Counted from the first letter of the stretch, positions 1-6,794 are shown. The stretch: 8,990 nt of DNA from Actinomycetes bacterium (GCA_021823045.1 JAKAPB010000017.1:1-8990), one strand, 5' to 3'. Notes: generated by a model not told the origin, from the sequence alone. Numbers and translations: made by a program.

Positions 1-44
1 ATCTCAAAGATTCCGAGGAGTCAAACCCAAAGGATAAGCGCTAA
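1..44 (+). CDS. C-terminal tail of an upstream gene, cut by the window edge
   Basis: Frame 3 is open from the left edge and reads LKDSEESNPKDKR before a TAA at 42-44. That stop shares its last base with the fliO ATG at 44 (TAATG), a typical translational-coupling junction. The tail is short, charged and hydrophilic, with no recognisable motif. In many flagellar operons the gene before fliO is fliN or fliM, so a switch-protein tail is the natural guess, but the 13 visible residues cannot confirm it. The overlap and the AAAGGA-like site inside this tail, which can serve fliO, make a coding role plausible. Confidence 0.5.
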   Translation, partial: LKDSEESNPKDKR

Positions 45-502
45 TGGGGACCCTGTTCATGCTCTTGCGGAGCTTCTTGAGCCTCGCTTTGGTTCTTGGG
101 CTAGCCCTATTGATCGCCAGGGCCCTCAAATCCCGGCAAGTTCTAAACCTATCTAAGTCGGCGAACAAGGTGAGTCAGTCTCCCCTGCGTGTCGAAGCAA
201 AGATCCAGACCTCTAAGAACCACCAACTGTTGGTGGTCAATTTTGACGGCCAAAAGCTGCTAGTTGGCCAGGGTCCGGCCGGCATTACATTGATTTCTAA
301 GGCACAAGGTGATGTGTCTTCTCAAGTTCCGCTTTTATCGACCGAAAATAACTCTGAGGTTATGAATCTTTCCGGAGTTAGCTCTCCGGAGGATCTGATA
401 CTCAACCAGTGGGGTAAAGGGAAGTTCCTCACTCCGAATCGCGACCTGGCGACGGCAAGGATGTCGTTCTTTCCAGGCCTGAGAGGGATGCTAAAGAACT
501 AG
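44..502 (+). CDS. fliO: FliO-like flagellar export gate assembly protein
   Basis: A protein of 152 residues. FliO is a small bitopic membrane protein needed for stable assembly of the FliP ring of the flagellar export gate; it is absent from virulence injectisomes. One hydrophobic helix at about residues 4-26 is followed by a basic stretch. A soluble part at about 47-90 has the family's pattern: a small beta-rich segment with a LLVVNFDGQKLLVG core and then GITLIS. The C-terminal 60 residues are variable and show no motif. ATG 44 is preceded by AAAGGA (29-34) at nine bases; ATG 59 (Met6) is an alternative that would trim the helix. FliO is poorly conserved, so the call rests on topology, the core pattern and position immediately before fliP. 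Confidence 0.8.
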   Translation: MGTLFMLLRSFLSLALVLGLALLIARALKSRQVLNLSKSANKVSQSPLRVEAKIQTSKNHQLLVVNFDGQKLLVGQGPAGITLISKAQGDVSSQVPLLSTENNSEVMNLSGVSSPEDLILNQWGKGKFLTPNRDLATARMSFFPGLRGMLKN

Positions 503-515
503 CAGGCCCAGAGCC

Positions 516-519
516 GGAG
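516..519 (+). promoter_or_regulatory. Ribosome binding site supporting the TTG start of fliP
   Basis: GGAG lies six bases before TTG 526. No ATG in the fliP frame is placed to give a complete N-terminus, so this site decides the start. Confidence 0.55.
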
Positions 520-525
520 CCCCTT

Positions 526-1272
526 TTGGCTTACAGTCAGTTCTCGTTTTTGCCGATCCATTCTTCGTCGACCCTGCTAGGGCTAATTGGTGGAACCACG
601 TCATCGGCGAATCCGACGATCAACCTCAACCTATCTGGAGCATTCACCAAGCCGAGCTCTTCGGTTACGATCATCATCGTCCTGACCCTTCTCTCGGTTG
701 CTCCGAGCCTCTTGGTGATGATGACCGGGTTTGTGCGGGTGTCCGTGGTGCTATCGATAACGAGAAATGCCCTTGGACTTTCCGCTGCCCCATCAAATCA
801 GGTGCTAGCTGGTCTGGCACTATTCATATCTCTTTTTGTCATGGCGCCAACATTGTCCCAAATTGACAAGGTGGCGATCAAGCCCTATATGGCCGGACAG
901 ATTAATGCGGTACAGGCCTACGACGCCGGACAGCTGCCTTTGAAGACCTGGATGCTCAAGCAGACTAATACCACCGAACTCGCACTCTTCACCCAAGCTG
1001 GGGGTGAGAAACCGGCTATGCCGACCGATGTTAGCCTCTCTGCCCTAATACCTGCATTTGTCCTATCCCAGCTTCGGGCGGCATTCATCATGGGATTTGT
1101 CATCTACGTCCCATTTCTAATTATCGACCTCGTCGTTTCTAGTGCGTTGATGTCCTTGGGAATGATGATGCTTCCCCCGACACTGATCTCTTTACCGTTC
1201 AAACTGCTGCTATTCATTCTGGTCGACGGCTGGACCCTGATAGCACATTCTTTGTTAGTGAGTTTTAGATGA
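526..1272 (+). CDS. fliP: Flagellar export gate protein FliP
   Basis: A protein of 248 residues, the usual FliP length. FliP forms the pentameric core of the FliP5-FliQ4-FliR1 export gate in the membrane within the basal body. Visible family features are the first conserved helix and RNALG block (about 48-84), the NQVLAGLALF stretch (91-100), the PAF.LSQL segment (176-183), the PFLIIDLVVSSALMSLGMMM block (196-215) and the C-terminal SLPFKLLLFILVDGW (222-236). Met213-Met215 match the methionine loop that seals the export pore. The N-terminus (1-28) is only mildly hydrophobic, and I see no clear signal peptide, although many FliPs have a cleaved one. Position 188 is Ile where the family usually has a polar or charged residue. 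It starts with TTG 23 bases after fliO, and its TGA overlaps the fliQ ATG. Confidence 0.97.
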   Translation: MAYSQFSFLPIHSSSTLLGLIGGTTSSANPTINLNLSGAFTKPSSSVTIIIVLTLLSVAPSLLVMMTGFVRVSVVLSITRNALGLSAAPSNQVLAGLALFISLFVMAPTLSQIDKVAIKPYMAGQINAVQAYDAGQLPLKTWMLKQTNTTELALFTQAGGEKPAMPTDVSLSALIPAFVLSQLRAAFIMGFVIYVPFLIIDLVVSSALMSLGMMMLPPTLISLPFKLLLFILVDGWTLIAHSLLVSFR

Positions 1273-1544
1273 ATAACGCATCAATCATGCAAATTGCTGG
1301 TCAGACTATATTCCTTGTGATCAAACTGGCGGGGCCAATGCTTATAGTGGCCCTGGGAGTAGGGATTCTGATTTCGCTATTTCAGACAGTTACCCAGATA
1401 CAGGAGATGACCCTGACTTTTCTCCCAAAAGTACTGGCGGTGGGAATCGTCATATTTATCTCTGGGAACTGGATGATAGGTCAGCTGGAGGCTTTTACCT
1501 ACTCCCTGTATAACCAGATCCCGACTCTAATAGCGGGCAGATAA
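1269..1544 (+). CDS. fliQ: Flagellar export gate protein FliQ
   Basis: A protein of 91 residues, matching the family's roughly 89. FliQ subunits wrap around the FliP-FliR core of the export gate as helical hairpins. Two hydrophobic helices are visible (about 14-37 and 53-72), joined by the highly conserved loop QTVTQIQEMTLTFLPK (39-54). LAGPMLIV (20-27) is also typical. The ATG overlaps the fliP stop (ATGA, 1269-1272), so translation is probably coupled. GTGAG at 1258-1262 sits six bases upstream as a weak ribosome site. Nothing is missing. Confidence 0.97.
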   Translation: MNNASIMQIAGQTIFLVIKLAGPMLIVALGVGILISLFQTVTQIQEMTLTFLPKVLAVGIVIFISGNWMIGQLEAFTYSLYNQIPTLIAGR

Positions 1545-1549
1545 ATCGG

Positions 1550-2302
1550 ATGCAACTCCAGTTGAGCGGTCTGGTGGCCTTTCTTTTGGCTTTAGCGCGC
1601 TCTACTGGGTTTGTGCTGATGGCGCTGCCCTTTGCTTCTCCGTTAGTACCAAAGACGGTACAGGCCGGGATCGCAGCCGCATTAGCGCTGGGAATGGTGC
1701 ATGTTGCCTCTTCGGTCCCGCTACCACTCGACTCCTCCGTGGCATTCATAGGCGAACTGATTATCCAGGCATTGACCGGTGCTCTTCTTGGTTTTATGGT
1801 TACAGTCTTCGTCAATACCGCACAGAGTGCAGGTTCGGTGCTTGGCCTATTCGGGGGCTTTTCTCCGCCGCCATCTATGGATCCTTTGGGTCTGAATCAG
1901 GTGACTGCATTCGGCCAGTTCTACGAATTACTGGCCGTTACCTTGCTCTTCAGCTCGGGGGGAGACGCACTGGTGGTTGGTGGCTTGGTGCGATCGATGG
2001 GAACCAACGCAATCATGAATCCGAACCTAGGGCTTGACGTGGTAGTCAAGGGCGTGACGATATTTTTTGGGGCGGCATTTCAGATTGCGGTACCAGTTCT
2101 TGCCGTAATGTTCTTGTCTCAGATAGTCCTTGGCGTATTGGTAAAAGTAGCTCCGCAGCTCAATGCTATGATGTTCGCATTCCCGTTGCAGATCCTTTTG
2201 TCCTTGGTCCTTATCTTTCTTTCCTTGGCACTTCTGCCGGCGATCCTTTCCGAAGGCCTCCGCTATGCCTTCATCGCTGAGAGGGATTTGGTGGGGGGCT
2301 AG
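1550..2302 (+). CDS. fliR: Flagellar export gate protein FliR
   Basis: A protein of 250 residues, close to the family's usual 250-265. FliR is the single subunit that completes the helical FliP-FliQ-FliR gate through which flagellar substrates cross the membrane. Several long hydrophobic segments are present. Family landmarks are the ARSTGFVL start of the first helix region (16-23), ALTGALLGFMV (74-84), the FGGF....MDP plug-type segment (101-112), and VLGVLVKVAPQLNAMMFAFPLQ (193-214), which matches the conserved R/K-x-APQLN block. The ATG is five bases after the fliQ stop. The ribosome site is weak (a GGGCAG-like run at 1534-1539), so coupling to fliQ translation is likely. The stop TAG is three bases before flhB. 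Confidence 0.96.
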   Translation: MQLQLSGLVAFLLALARSTGFVLMALPFASPLVPKTVQAGIAAALALGMVHVASSVPLPLDSSVAFIGELIIQALTGALLGFMVTVFVNTAQSAGSVLGLFGGFSPPPSMDPLGLNQVTAFGQFYELLAVTLLFSSGGDALVVGGLVRSMGTNAIMNPNLGLDVVVKGVTIFFGAAFQIAVPVLAVMFLSQIVLGVLVKVAPQLNAMMFAFPLQILLSLVLIFLSLALLPAILSEGLRYAFIAERDLVGG

Positions 2303-2305
2303 TAG

Positions 2306-3427
2306 ATGTCGGAGAGGGACGGGCGTACCGAAAAACCAACCGCTAAGAAGAGAAGCGACGCCAAAAAAAAGGGACAGATAGCGAAGTCGCAAGAGCTCTC
2401 GCTGTGGGCGCTGCTACTGCTCTCTTCGTATCTGATACCGATGGTTTTCCAATCCGTTGCACCCAAGATTACCTCGCTTTTTGTCTCTGTGGGGCAGATA
2501 AATGCCGATTCTTTGACTCCCCGATTCGCGATGGCCCAGCTGGGAAAGGGATTTGGGGATTTTGCCGATGCGATCGGGATGTTTGGCGCATTCGCAATCG
2601 TGCTAGTGCTTGTCATCAACTTCGCTCAGATCGGATTTTCGCTTAACCTCAGTCTGATGATGCCTAAGTTCTCTAAGCTCAAGCCGAGCAGCTACTTCAA
2701 GAAGGTCTTCTCGCCAACCGGAATGATGGAGACCGCTAAGTCGGTGCTGAAGATGATAGTAATCCTTTTTGTAGCCTACTTAATCCTCGCTAGCAAGATC
2801 AAGGAACTCGCCTCCGGGCAGCTTTCGATGTATGATTCGGTGACCATGGCTACCTCTGGAGCGATGTCGCTGCTAAGGACCGTTTCACTATTCGGACTCA
2901 TTCTCGGACTCGTTGACTTCGGTCGGCAGAAGCGTATGCTAACCAAGCAGCTAATGATGTCCAAGCAGGAGGTCAAGGACGAGTCGCGTCAATCGGAGGG
3001 CGACCCAACGGTAAAGGGTCGCATTAGATCAATGCAACTCAAGCTGGCGAGACGCAGGATGATGACCTCGGTCCGTAAGGCCGACGTTGTGGTTGTCAAC
3101 CCAACTCACTACGCAATCGCAATCTCCTACGATCCAAAGAGGTCGCCAGCCCCGATTATCGTCGCAAAAGGAGCAGGATTTGTTGCGTTGGCGATCAAAA
3201 AAGAGGCCGCTAAGTGGAGCGTACCAGTTGTCAGGGATCCGATTCTCGCAAGGGCGCTTCATCGTTCGTGCGAACTTGGCACCCAGATTCCACCTCAGTT
3301 CTTCCTGGCTGTCGCGAAGCTACTTGCATTTGTCTATTCGCTCGGTGGCTCGGCGCGTTACTACGAGACGAGTCACTCCACTAAGCGGGATGACCTCGGG
3401 GATATCCCCGATGAGATGCTCGTTTAG
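2306..3427 (+). CDS. flhB: Flagellar export protein and substrate-specificity switch FlhB
   Basis: A protein of 373 residues, normal for FlhB. FlhB sits beside the export gate and switches export from rod/hook to filament substrates after self-cleavage. The N-terminus carries the conserved basic block TEKPTAKKRSDAKKKGQ (8-24). Four hydrophobic segments lie near 32-52, 88-113, 146-165 and 183-205. The linker has EVKDESRQSEGDP (222-234), a strong family signature. The autocleavage motif NPTH is at residues 265-268 (bases 3098-3109), and cleavage is expected between Asn265 and Pro266. The following FlhB-C domain with the conserved PVVRDPILARAL stretch is complete. GGGGGG at 2293-2298 lies seven bases before the ATG. 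It is the last gene of the packed operon; in many bacteria flhA would follow directly. Confidence 0.98.
   Translation: MSERDGRTEKPTAKKRSDAKKKGQIAKSQELSLWALLLLSSYLIPMVFQSVAPKITSLFVSVGQINADSLTPRFAMAQLGKGFGDFADAIGMFGAFAIVLVLVINFAQIGFSLNLSLMMPKFSKLKPSSYFKKVFSPTGMMETAKSVLKMIVILFVAYLILASKIKELASGQLSMYDSVTMATSGAMSLLRTVSLFGLILGLVDFGRQKRMLTKQLMMSKQEVKDESRQSEGDPTVKGRIRSMQLKLARRRMMTSVRKADVVVVNPTHYAIAISYDPKRSPAPIIVAKGAGFVALAIKKEAAKWSVPVVRDPILARALHRSCELGTQIPPQFFLAVAKLLAFVYSLGGSARYYETSHSTKRDDLGDIPDEMLV
3396..3411 (+). repeat. 16-base perfect palindrome inside the flhB 3' end
   Basis: TCGGGGATATCCCCGA is a perfect palindrome that could fold as a six-base-pair stem with an ATAT loop. It lies 16 bases before the flhB stop and encodes DLGDIPD residues, so it may be incidental. 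No T tract follows, so it is not a terminator by itself. Confidence 0.5.
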
Positions 3428-3439
3428 TAAGCCAGCATG

Positions 3440-3967
3440 TCACGATATAAAGCCAGTCACGCAGTTAATAGCGACAGACCACAGGGTAAATATTGGGAAA
3501 CTATTCAGGGGTCGCCATCTCGCCACCGCGGTGACTTCTTTTGGTGGGAGTAGTGATTTGAGTTGACTTTTGACTGAGTGTCTCGATGGATCGTTTCGTG
3601 GCCGAGAGGAGAACTCTTGGCTGCAAGTGGCTACGCTGCAGTCGTCGACGAATTCTTTGCTGCCAGCCGTCATTTCGTGCTTCGGATGAGTACTGGATCG
3701 GACTGGAACCTTACTCCCTCCAGATGAGAGCTGCTCGAATTTCTTCCGGCTCATATGCACTGAACCGTCTGTCGAATACACTGGTGCCTTGAGTGGTCGA
3801 TTATTTCCAGTCGCCCGACCATGATGGTCAGACTGTTGTAATGACCTATTGAACTCGACTCCAAATTGGTCGAAGCCGAGAAGATGTGTCGACGGACCCT
3901 CGCTTACCAGTTCTATCGTAGGCAAGTTATTTATTTTCCGAGGTAATTCTTGGCGAGTTTGCTTCAA
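3440..3967 (-). CDS. Possible hypothetical protein, unproven
   Basis: An open frame of 175 codons on the minus strand starts with TTG and ends 12 bases from the flhB stop, so it would converge on flhB and diverge from the GGDEF-EAL gene. I do not recognise the product. It is hydrophilic and rich in Ser, Pro, Arg and Lys, with no membrane helix except perhaps a weak hydrophobic patch near the C-terminus, no signal peptide and no motif. A GAGAGG sits about seven bases before the TTG. Arguments for: the length is unusual for a random frame at this GC, and it fills the gap neatly. Arguments against: the TTG start, a composition like that of a shadow frame, and no family resemblance. A chance ORF is more likely than not. 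Confidence 0.27.
   Translation of the reverse strand: MKQTRQELPRKINNLPTIELVSEGPSTHLLGFDQFGVEFNRSLQQSDHHGRATGNNRPLKAPVYSTDGSVHMSRKKFEQLSSGGSKVPVRSSTHPKHEMTAGSKEFVDDCSVATCSQEFSSRPRNDPSRHSVKSQLKSLLPPKEVTAVARWRPLNSFPIFTLWSVAINCVTGFIS
3508..3542 (+). terminator. Candidate intrinsic terminator after flhB
   Basis: GGGGTCGCC (3508-3516) can pair with GGTGACTTC (3530-3538) to give a nine-pair stem that includes three G-U wobbles, with a 13-base loop, followed by TTTT (3539-3542). It begins 80 bases past the flhB stop, a sensible place to end the fliOPQR-flhB transcript. The wobbles, large loop, competing inner palindrome CACCGCGGTG (3524-3533) and short T tract make it weak. Confidence 0.33.
3817..3829. 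repeat. Short dyad GACCAT-G-ATGGTC
   Basis: A perfect inverted repeat with six-base arms and a one-base centre lies in the gap upstream of the GGDEF-EAL gene. It has the form of a small operator, but only one copy is seen, and dyads of this size can occur by chance in 733 bases. Confidence 0.3.
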
Positions 3968-4006
3968 CCATTGGCCTCTCTACGTCGGCCGGCTTAAGTA
4001 TCGATC

Positions 4007-4034
4007 TTAAAGTACCGAAAAGGCCTGATATATT
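4007..4034 (+). promoter_or_regulatory. Candidate extended -10 promoter for the GGDEF-EAL gene
   Basis: TGATATATT (4026-4034) has the TGn-TATATT form of an extended -10 element. TTAAAG (4007-4012), 16 bases upstream of the hexamer, is a weak -35 match. Transcription would start near 4041, leaving a leader of about 120 bases before the TTG at 4161. This would let the c-di-GMP gene be expressed independently of the upstream flagellar operon. Confidence 0.38.
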
Positions 4035-4148
4035 CTGTTTGAAGACAGTACCTGGGTTTGATGAGTTTCTTTGCAGCGCGAGTCTCTTCGGGCTTCTCTG
4101 CGGGAGTTATAGCGCATTTGGCAATCCGAGGATCGGGGTATGTAGACG

Positions 4149-4155
4149 GGGGGAG
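4149..4155 (+). promoter_or_regulatory. Ribosome binding site deciding the TTG start of the GGDEF-EAL gene
   Basis: GGGGGAG ends five bases before TTG 4161. An in-frame TAG at 4143-4145 rules out any earlier start, and the first in-frame ATG (Met39) would remove part of the first membrane helix, so TTG 4161 is preferred. Confidence 0.65.
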
Positions 4156-4160
4156 CTGAT

Positions 4161-6794
4161 TTGGAAGTTGAAGGCGAGCTTGCTCGAGACGCTTCGGGGC
4201 ACCTAGTGAAGAGCCTTCTTGCCAACCTGGCACACCCGCCATTTGCAGATCGTAGATTCTGGAATGCCCAGTTCATGGTGGCCGGGGTCTTTATCGTCCA
4301 TTTCGCGTTCGACGTTGCTCAAGATCACTCCGCTATATCTGTTCCAGGTTTTGTCTGGATTCTTCTGCTCTTTGTCCCGGTAACCTACGCTGGGACTGTT
4401 TTTGGCTTAGTAGGGTCCATTAGCGCTGCGCTAGTCGGTATTGTGGTGCTAGCTCCATCTGAGCTGCTCCTTCCCCACTCATCACTCGAGTTGTGGGGAG
4501 CATGGAGCATCCTCGTTACGATCCTAGGTACCTCAATACTCCTCGGCTTGCGCTTCGAACAGGAGCATAGCCTGTCCCGCAAACTGCTAAAAGCGGAGAA
4601 GGACCGGGTCGTCGACTACTTCGAGGGCCATCCCCTGTCATGGCAGCACCTTTTCGAGGAGCTGCCATATGGCATCGCATTGGTAGACACAAGAGGATGC
4701 ATAAGGTATGTGAATAGCCGTCTTGAGAGACTTTCGGGCTATCCACATTCCGCCCTTGTTGACCAAACAGTGGAACTACTGGTGCCACCTACCGCTCGTA
4801 GCGGTCACGTCGAGTTACGCGAACGATTTATGGCTGCGTCGATGGTTCGCCAGCACGGGTCCAACTTGAACCTGGCACTTCTTCGCCATGATGACACGGA
4901 ACTCCCGGTCGATATCGGGCTAGCACCCTTCCCCTTCGAGGAAGAAGTCTGGACCATAGCGATGATTCGAGATGATACTCCTAGGGCAGCTGCCGAGGAG
5001 GCTCGGAATGCCGCCGAGCAGTACGCGATAAATGTGGAGACTGTAGCCGGTCAAGAGCTTGCTAGGAGCGAACGGCGCTTTAGGTTGGCCTTTGAGAACA
5101 ATACCGCTGGAATGGCTATCGCAGATTTAGATGGTCGCATACTAGATGTAAACCGTGCCTACTGCGAGATGCTCGGTTATTCGAAAGAAGAGCTGCTCAA
5201 AGTGAGCATTGCGGAAATTACTCACCCCGAAGACCGCTCGTTAACCGCTGAAATGAATCGTCGTCTTCGCTCGGCCGAAGTTGAGCGAACCGACTACTCC
5301 AAGCGCTACATTCACAAAGACGGCCATGTGGTATATGGGAAGATCTTGACTGGAATTATCAAGAGCGATGAGCACTCCCCATCGTATCTGGTTGCATCTG
5401 TCCGAGATGTAACAGAAGAACGAATGCTAACGACACAACTGTCTCACCAGCACTTGCACGATCCTCTAACCGGTCTACCGAACAGGGTTCTTCTCAAAGA
5501 CCGGCTAATCAGGGCTTATCACCGGGCACTTCGTGATGACGGAGGAGGAGTGCTGCTACTGCTGGACCTCGACGACTTCAAAGGTGTGAATGACACTCTC
5601 GGCCACCAGGTTGGCGACCAGCTCTTGGTGGCAGTCGCAGCTAGACTTAGTGGCTTGGTCCGCTCGACCGACACACTGTACCGTTTTGGCGGCGACGAGT
5701 TTATCTTTATTGCAGAGGGTCGTGACAGCGAAGCTGGAGCTGACGAACTCGCAAAACGGCTCTTAGACGTCTTTGTCGAACCGTTCAGGCTGGGTGGATC
5801 CCTAGTGGAGCAACGAGCGAGTATTGGCGTGGTTGGCTTCGATATTTCAAACGGCGATGAGTTCGACACTAGACGCATCCAAGATGCCGACACGGCGATG
5901 TACGAGGCCAAGCGGCAAGGTAAAGCCAGGTACGTGAAATTTGTTCCTGAACTGAGGGAGCGAACCTCCAGTCGATTCAACTTGGCCCAAGAACTCGGCC
6001 ATGCTCTGATCTCAGCGGGTCTTTCGATGCACTATCAGCCGATAGTGGATTTGCCGACCGGTCAGTTGGTGGGCTTTGAGGCTTTGATGCGTTGGCAGCA
6101 TGTCGAGCGGGGTTGGGTGCCACCGGACGTCTTTATCCCGCTAGCTGAACAGAGCGACCTGATCTTGAAACTTGGTGCATTTGCCCTTGAAAGGGCGACC
6201 GTCGAAGCGGCATTGTGGCAAAGTATGTCCAACGATGCGGGGACTCCTCCTTATGTAGCGGTCAACCTATCGGCTAGGCAGTTCCACGACCCGGACCTAT
6301 TGTCGATCATCGAACACTCTCTCGCACTAAGCGGGCTTGCGCCTGAAAGGCTTGTCTTAGAGATCACAGAGAGCGTTGCGCTATCGGACATCGATGTGGC
6401 GATAAGTGTGATAGAGCATCTAAAGGCTAAAGGAATCGCACTGGCACTCGATGACTTCGGGACAGGGTACTCATCTCTGTCATATCTCACCAAGCTACAC
6501 CCGAGAACGATCAAGATTGACCGCAGTTTCGTATCTCCTGTGCATAGCTCTATCCAAGCAGAGCAGTTATTGGAAGCTATGGTCTCGCTATGCCATGCGC
6601 TGGATATGACGGTCCTTGCAGAGGGGATCGAAACCGAGGAGCAACTTGAGCTCCTCCGTGACCTAGGTTGCGAGTTCGGCCAAGGGTATCTATTCTCTCC
6701 AGCGGTGCCTGCAGATCAGGTGCCAGAGATGGGCGAGCTAGCCCAAGCTAACTGGAAAGCCGATAAACCGACCTCCAGCCGCAGACTAAGATAG
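4161..6794 (+). CDS. Membrane-bound PAS-PAS-GGDEF-EAL cyclic di-GMP synthase/phosphodiesterase
   Basis: A protein of 877 residues predicted to make and degrade c-di-GMP at the membrane. About four hydrophobic helices (34-50, 61-82, 83-100, 111-131) form an N-terminal sensor region of no family I can name. Two PAS domains follow (about 165-275 and 304-420) with a likely helical linker between them. The GGDEF domain (about 430-595) has DPLTGLPNR (434-442), metal-binding Asp469, Asn477 and Asp486 for guanine contacts, and an intact GGDEF at 510-514. RxxD (Arg501-Asp504) lies five residues before it, the correct spacing for the product-inhibition site. The EAL domain (about 605-855) has EALMR (640-644), Asn702, Glu734, DDFGTGYSS (764-772), Lys785, Glu821 and Gln841, so the catalytic set looks complete. 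Both activities are therefore plausible; which one dominates cannot be read from sequence. It sits between flhB and flhA, with its own candidate promoter. Confidence 0.95.
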   Translation: MEVEGELARDASGHLVKSLLANLAHPPFADRRFWNAQFMVAGVFIVHFAFDVAQDHSAISVPGFVWILLLFVPVTYAGTVFGLVGSISAALVGIVVLAPSELLLPHSSLELWGAWSILVTILGTSILLGLRFEQEHSLSRKLLKAEKDRVVDYFEGHPLSWQHLFEELPYGIALVDTRGCIRYVNSRLERLSGYPHSALVDQTVELLVPPTARSGHVELRERFMAASMVRQHGSNLNLALLRHDDTELPVDIGLAPFPFEEEVWTIAMIRDDTPRAAAEEARNAAEQYAINVETVAGQELARSERRFRLAFENNTAGMAIADLDGRILDVNRAYCEMLGYSKEELLKVSIAEITHPEDRSLTAEMNRRLRSAEVERTDYSKRYIHKDGHVVYGKILTGIIKSDEHSPSYLVASVRDVTEERMLTTQLSHQHLHDPLTGLPNRVLLKDRLIRAYHRALRDDGGGVLLLLDLDDFKGVNDTLGHQVGDQLLVAVAARLSGLVRSTDTLYRFGGDEFIFIAEGRDSEAGADELAKRLLDVFVEPFRLGGSLVEQRASIGVVGFDISNGDEFDTRRIQDADTAMYEAKRQGKARYVKFVPELRERTSSRFNLAQELGHALISAGLSMHYQPIVDLPTGQLVGFEALMRWQHVERGWVPPDVFIPLAEQSDLILKLGAFALERATVEAALWQSMSNDAGTPPYVAVNLSARQFHDPDLLSIIEHSLALSGLAPERLVLEITESVALSDIDVAISVIEHLKAKGIALALDDFGTGYSSLSYLTKLHPRTIKIDRSFVSPVHSSIQAEQLLEAMVSLCHALDMTVLAEGIETEEQLELLRDLGCEFGQGYLFSPAVPADQVPEMGELAQANWKADKPTSSRRLR

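Larger units (their letters stand above)
3428..4160. other. 733-base region without a recognised gene
   Basis: Between the flhB stop and the TTG of the GGDEF-EAL gene, no reading frame resembles a known protein. The region contains a candidate terminator (3508-3542), a possible minus-strand ORF (3440-3967), a 13-base dyad (3817-3829) and a candidate promoter (4007-4034). The remainder shows no RNA gene, repeat array or insertion-sequence end that I can identify. It could be the eroded remains of a gene, a regulatory region, or hold an unrecognised small gene. Confidence 0.6.

Noticed and set aside
44..3427. Virulence-type (injectisome) type III secretion locus
   Set aside because: The presence of FliO, flagellar-type FlhB and FlhA sequences, and gene order fliO-P-Q-R-flhB-flhA point to a flagellum; no secretin, needle or injectisome-specific gene is seen.
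3480..3506. Resemblance to the start of a GEMM-I c-di-GMP riboswitch (CACAGGGTAAA, six bases, GAAA)
   Set aside because: The first block and tetraloop spacing match the Vibrio Vc2 aptamer, but the stem around GAAA has mismatches, the conserved ACGCAAAGCC and the second helix with its receptor are missing, and no gene start lies close downstream.
3087..3566. 159-codon plus-strand frame overlapping flhB
   Set aside because: It reads out of frame through the conserved FlhB C-terminal domain; the flhB frame carries NPTH and all family signatures.
3586..3792. 68-codon plus-strand ORF rich in Cys, Arg and Trp
   Set aside because: No ribosome site, shadow-like composition, no recognisable motif, and it overlaps the longer minus-strand frame.
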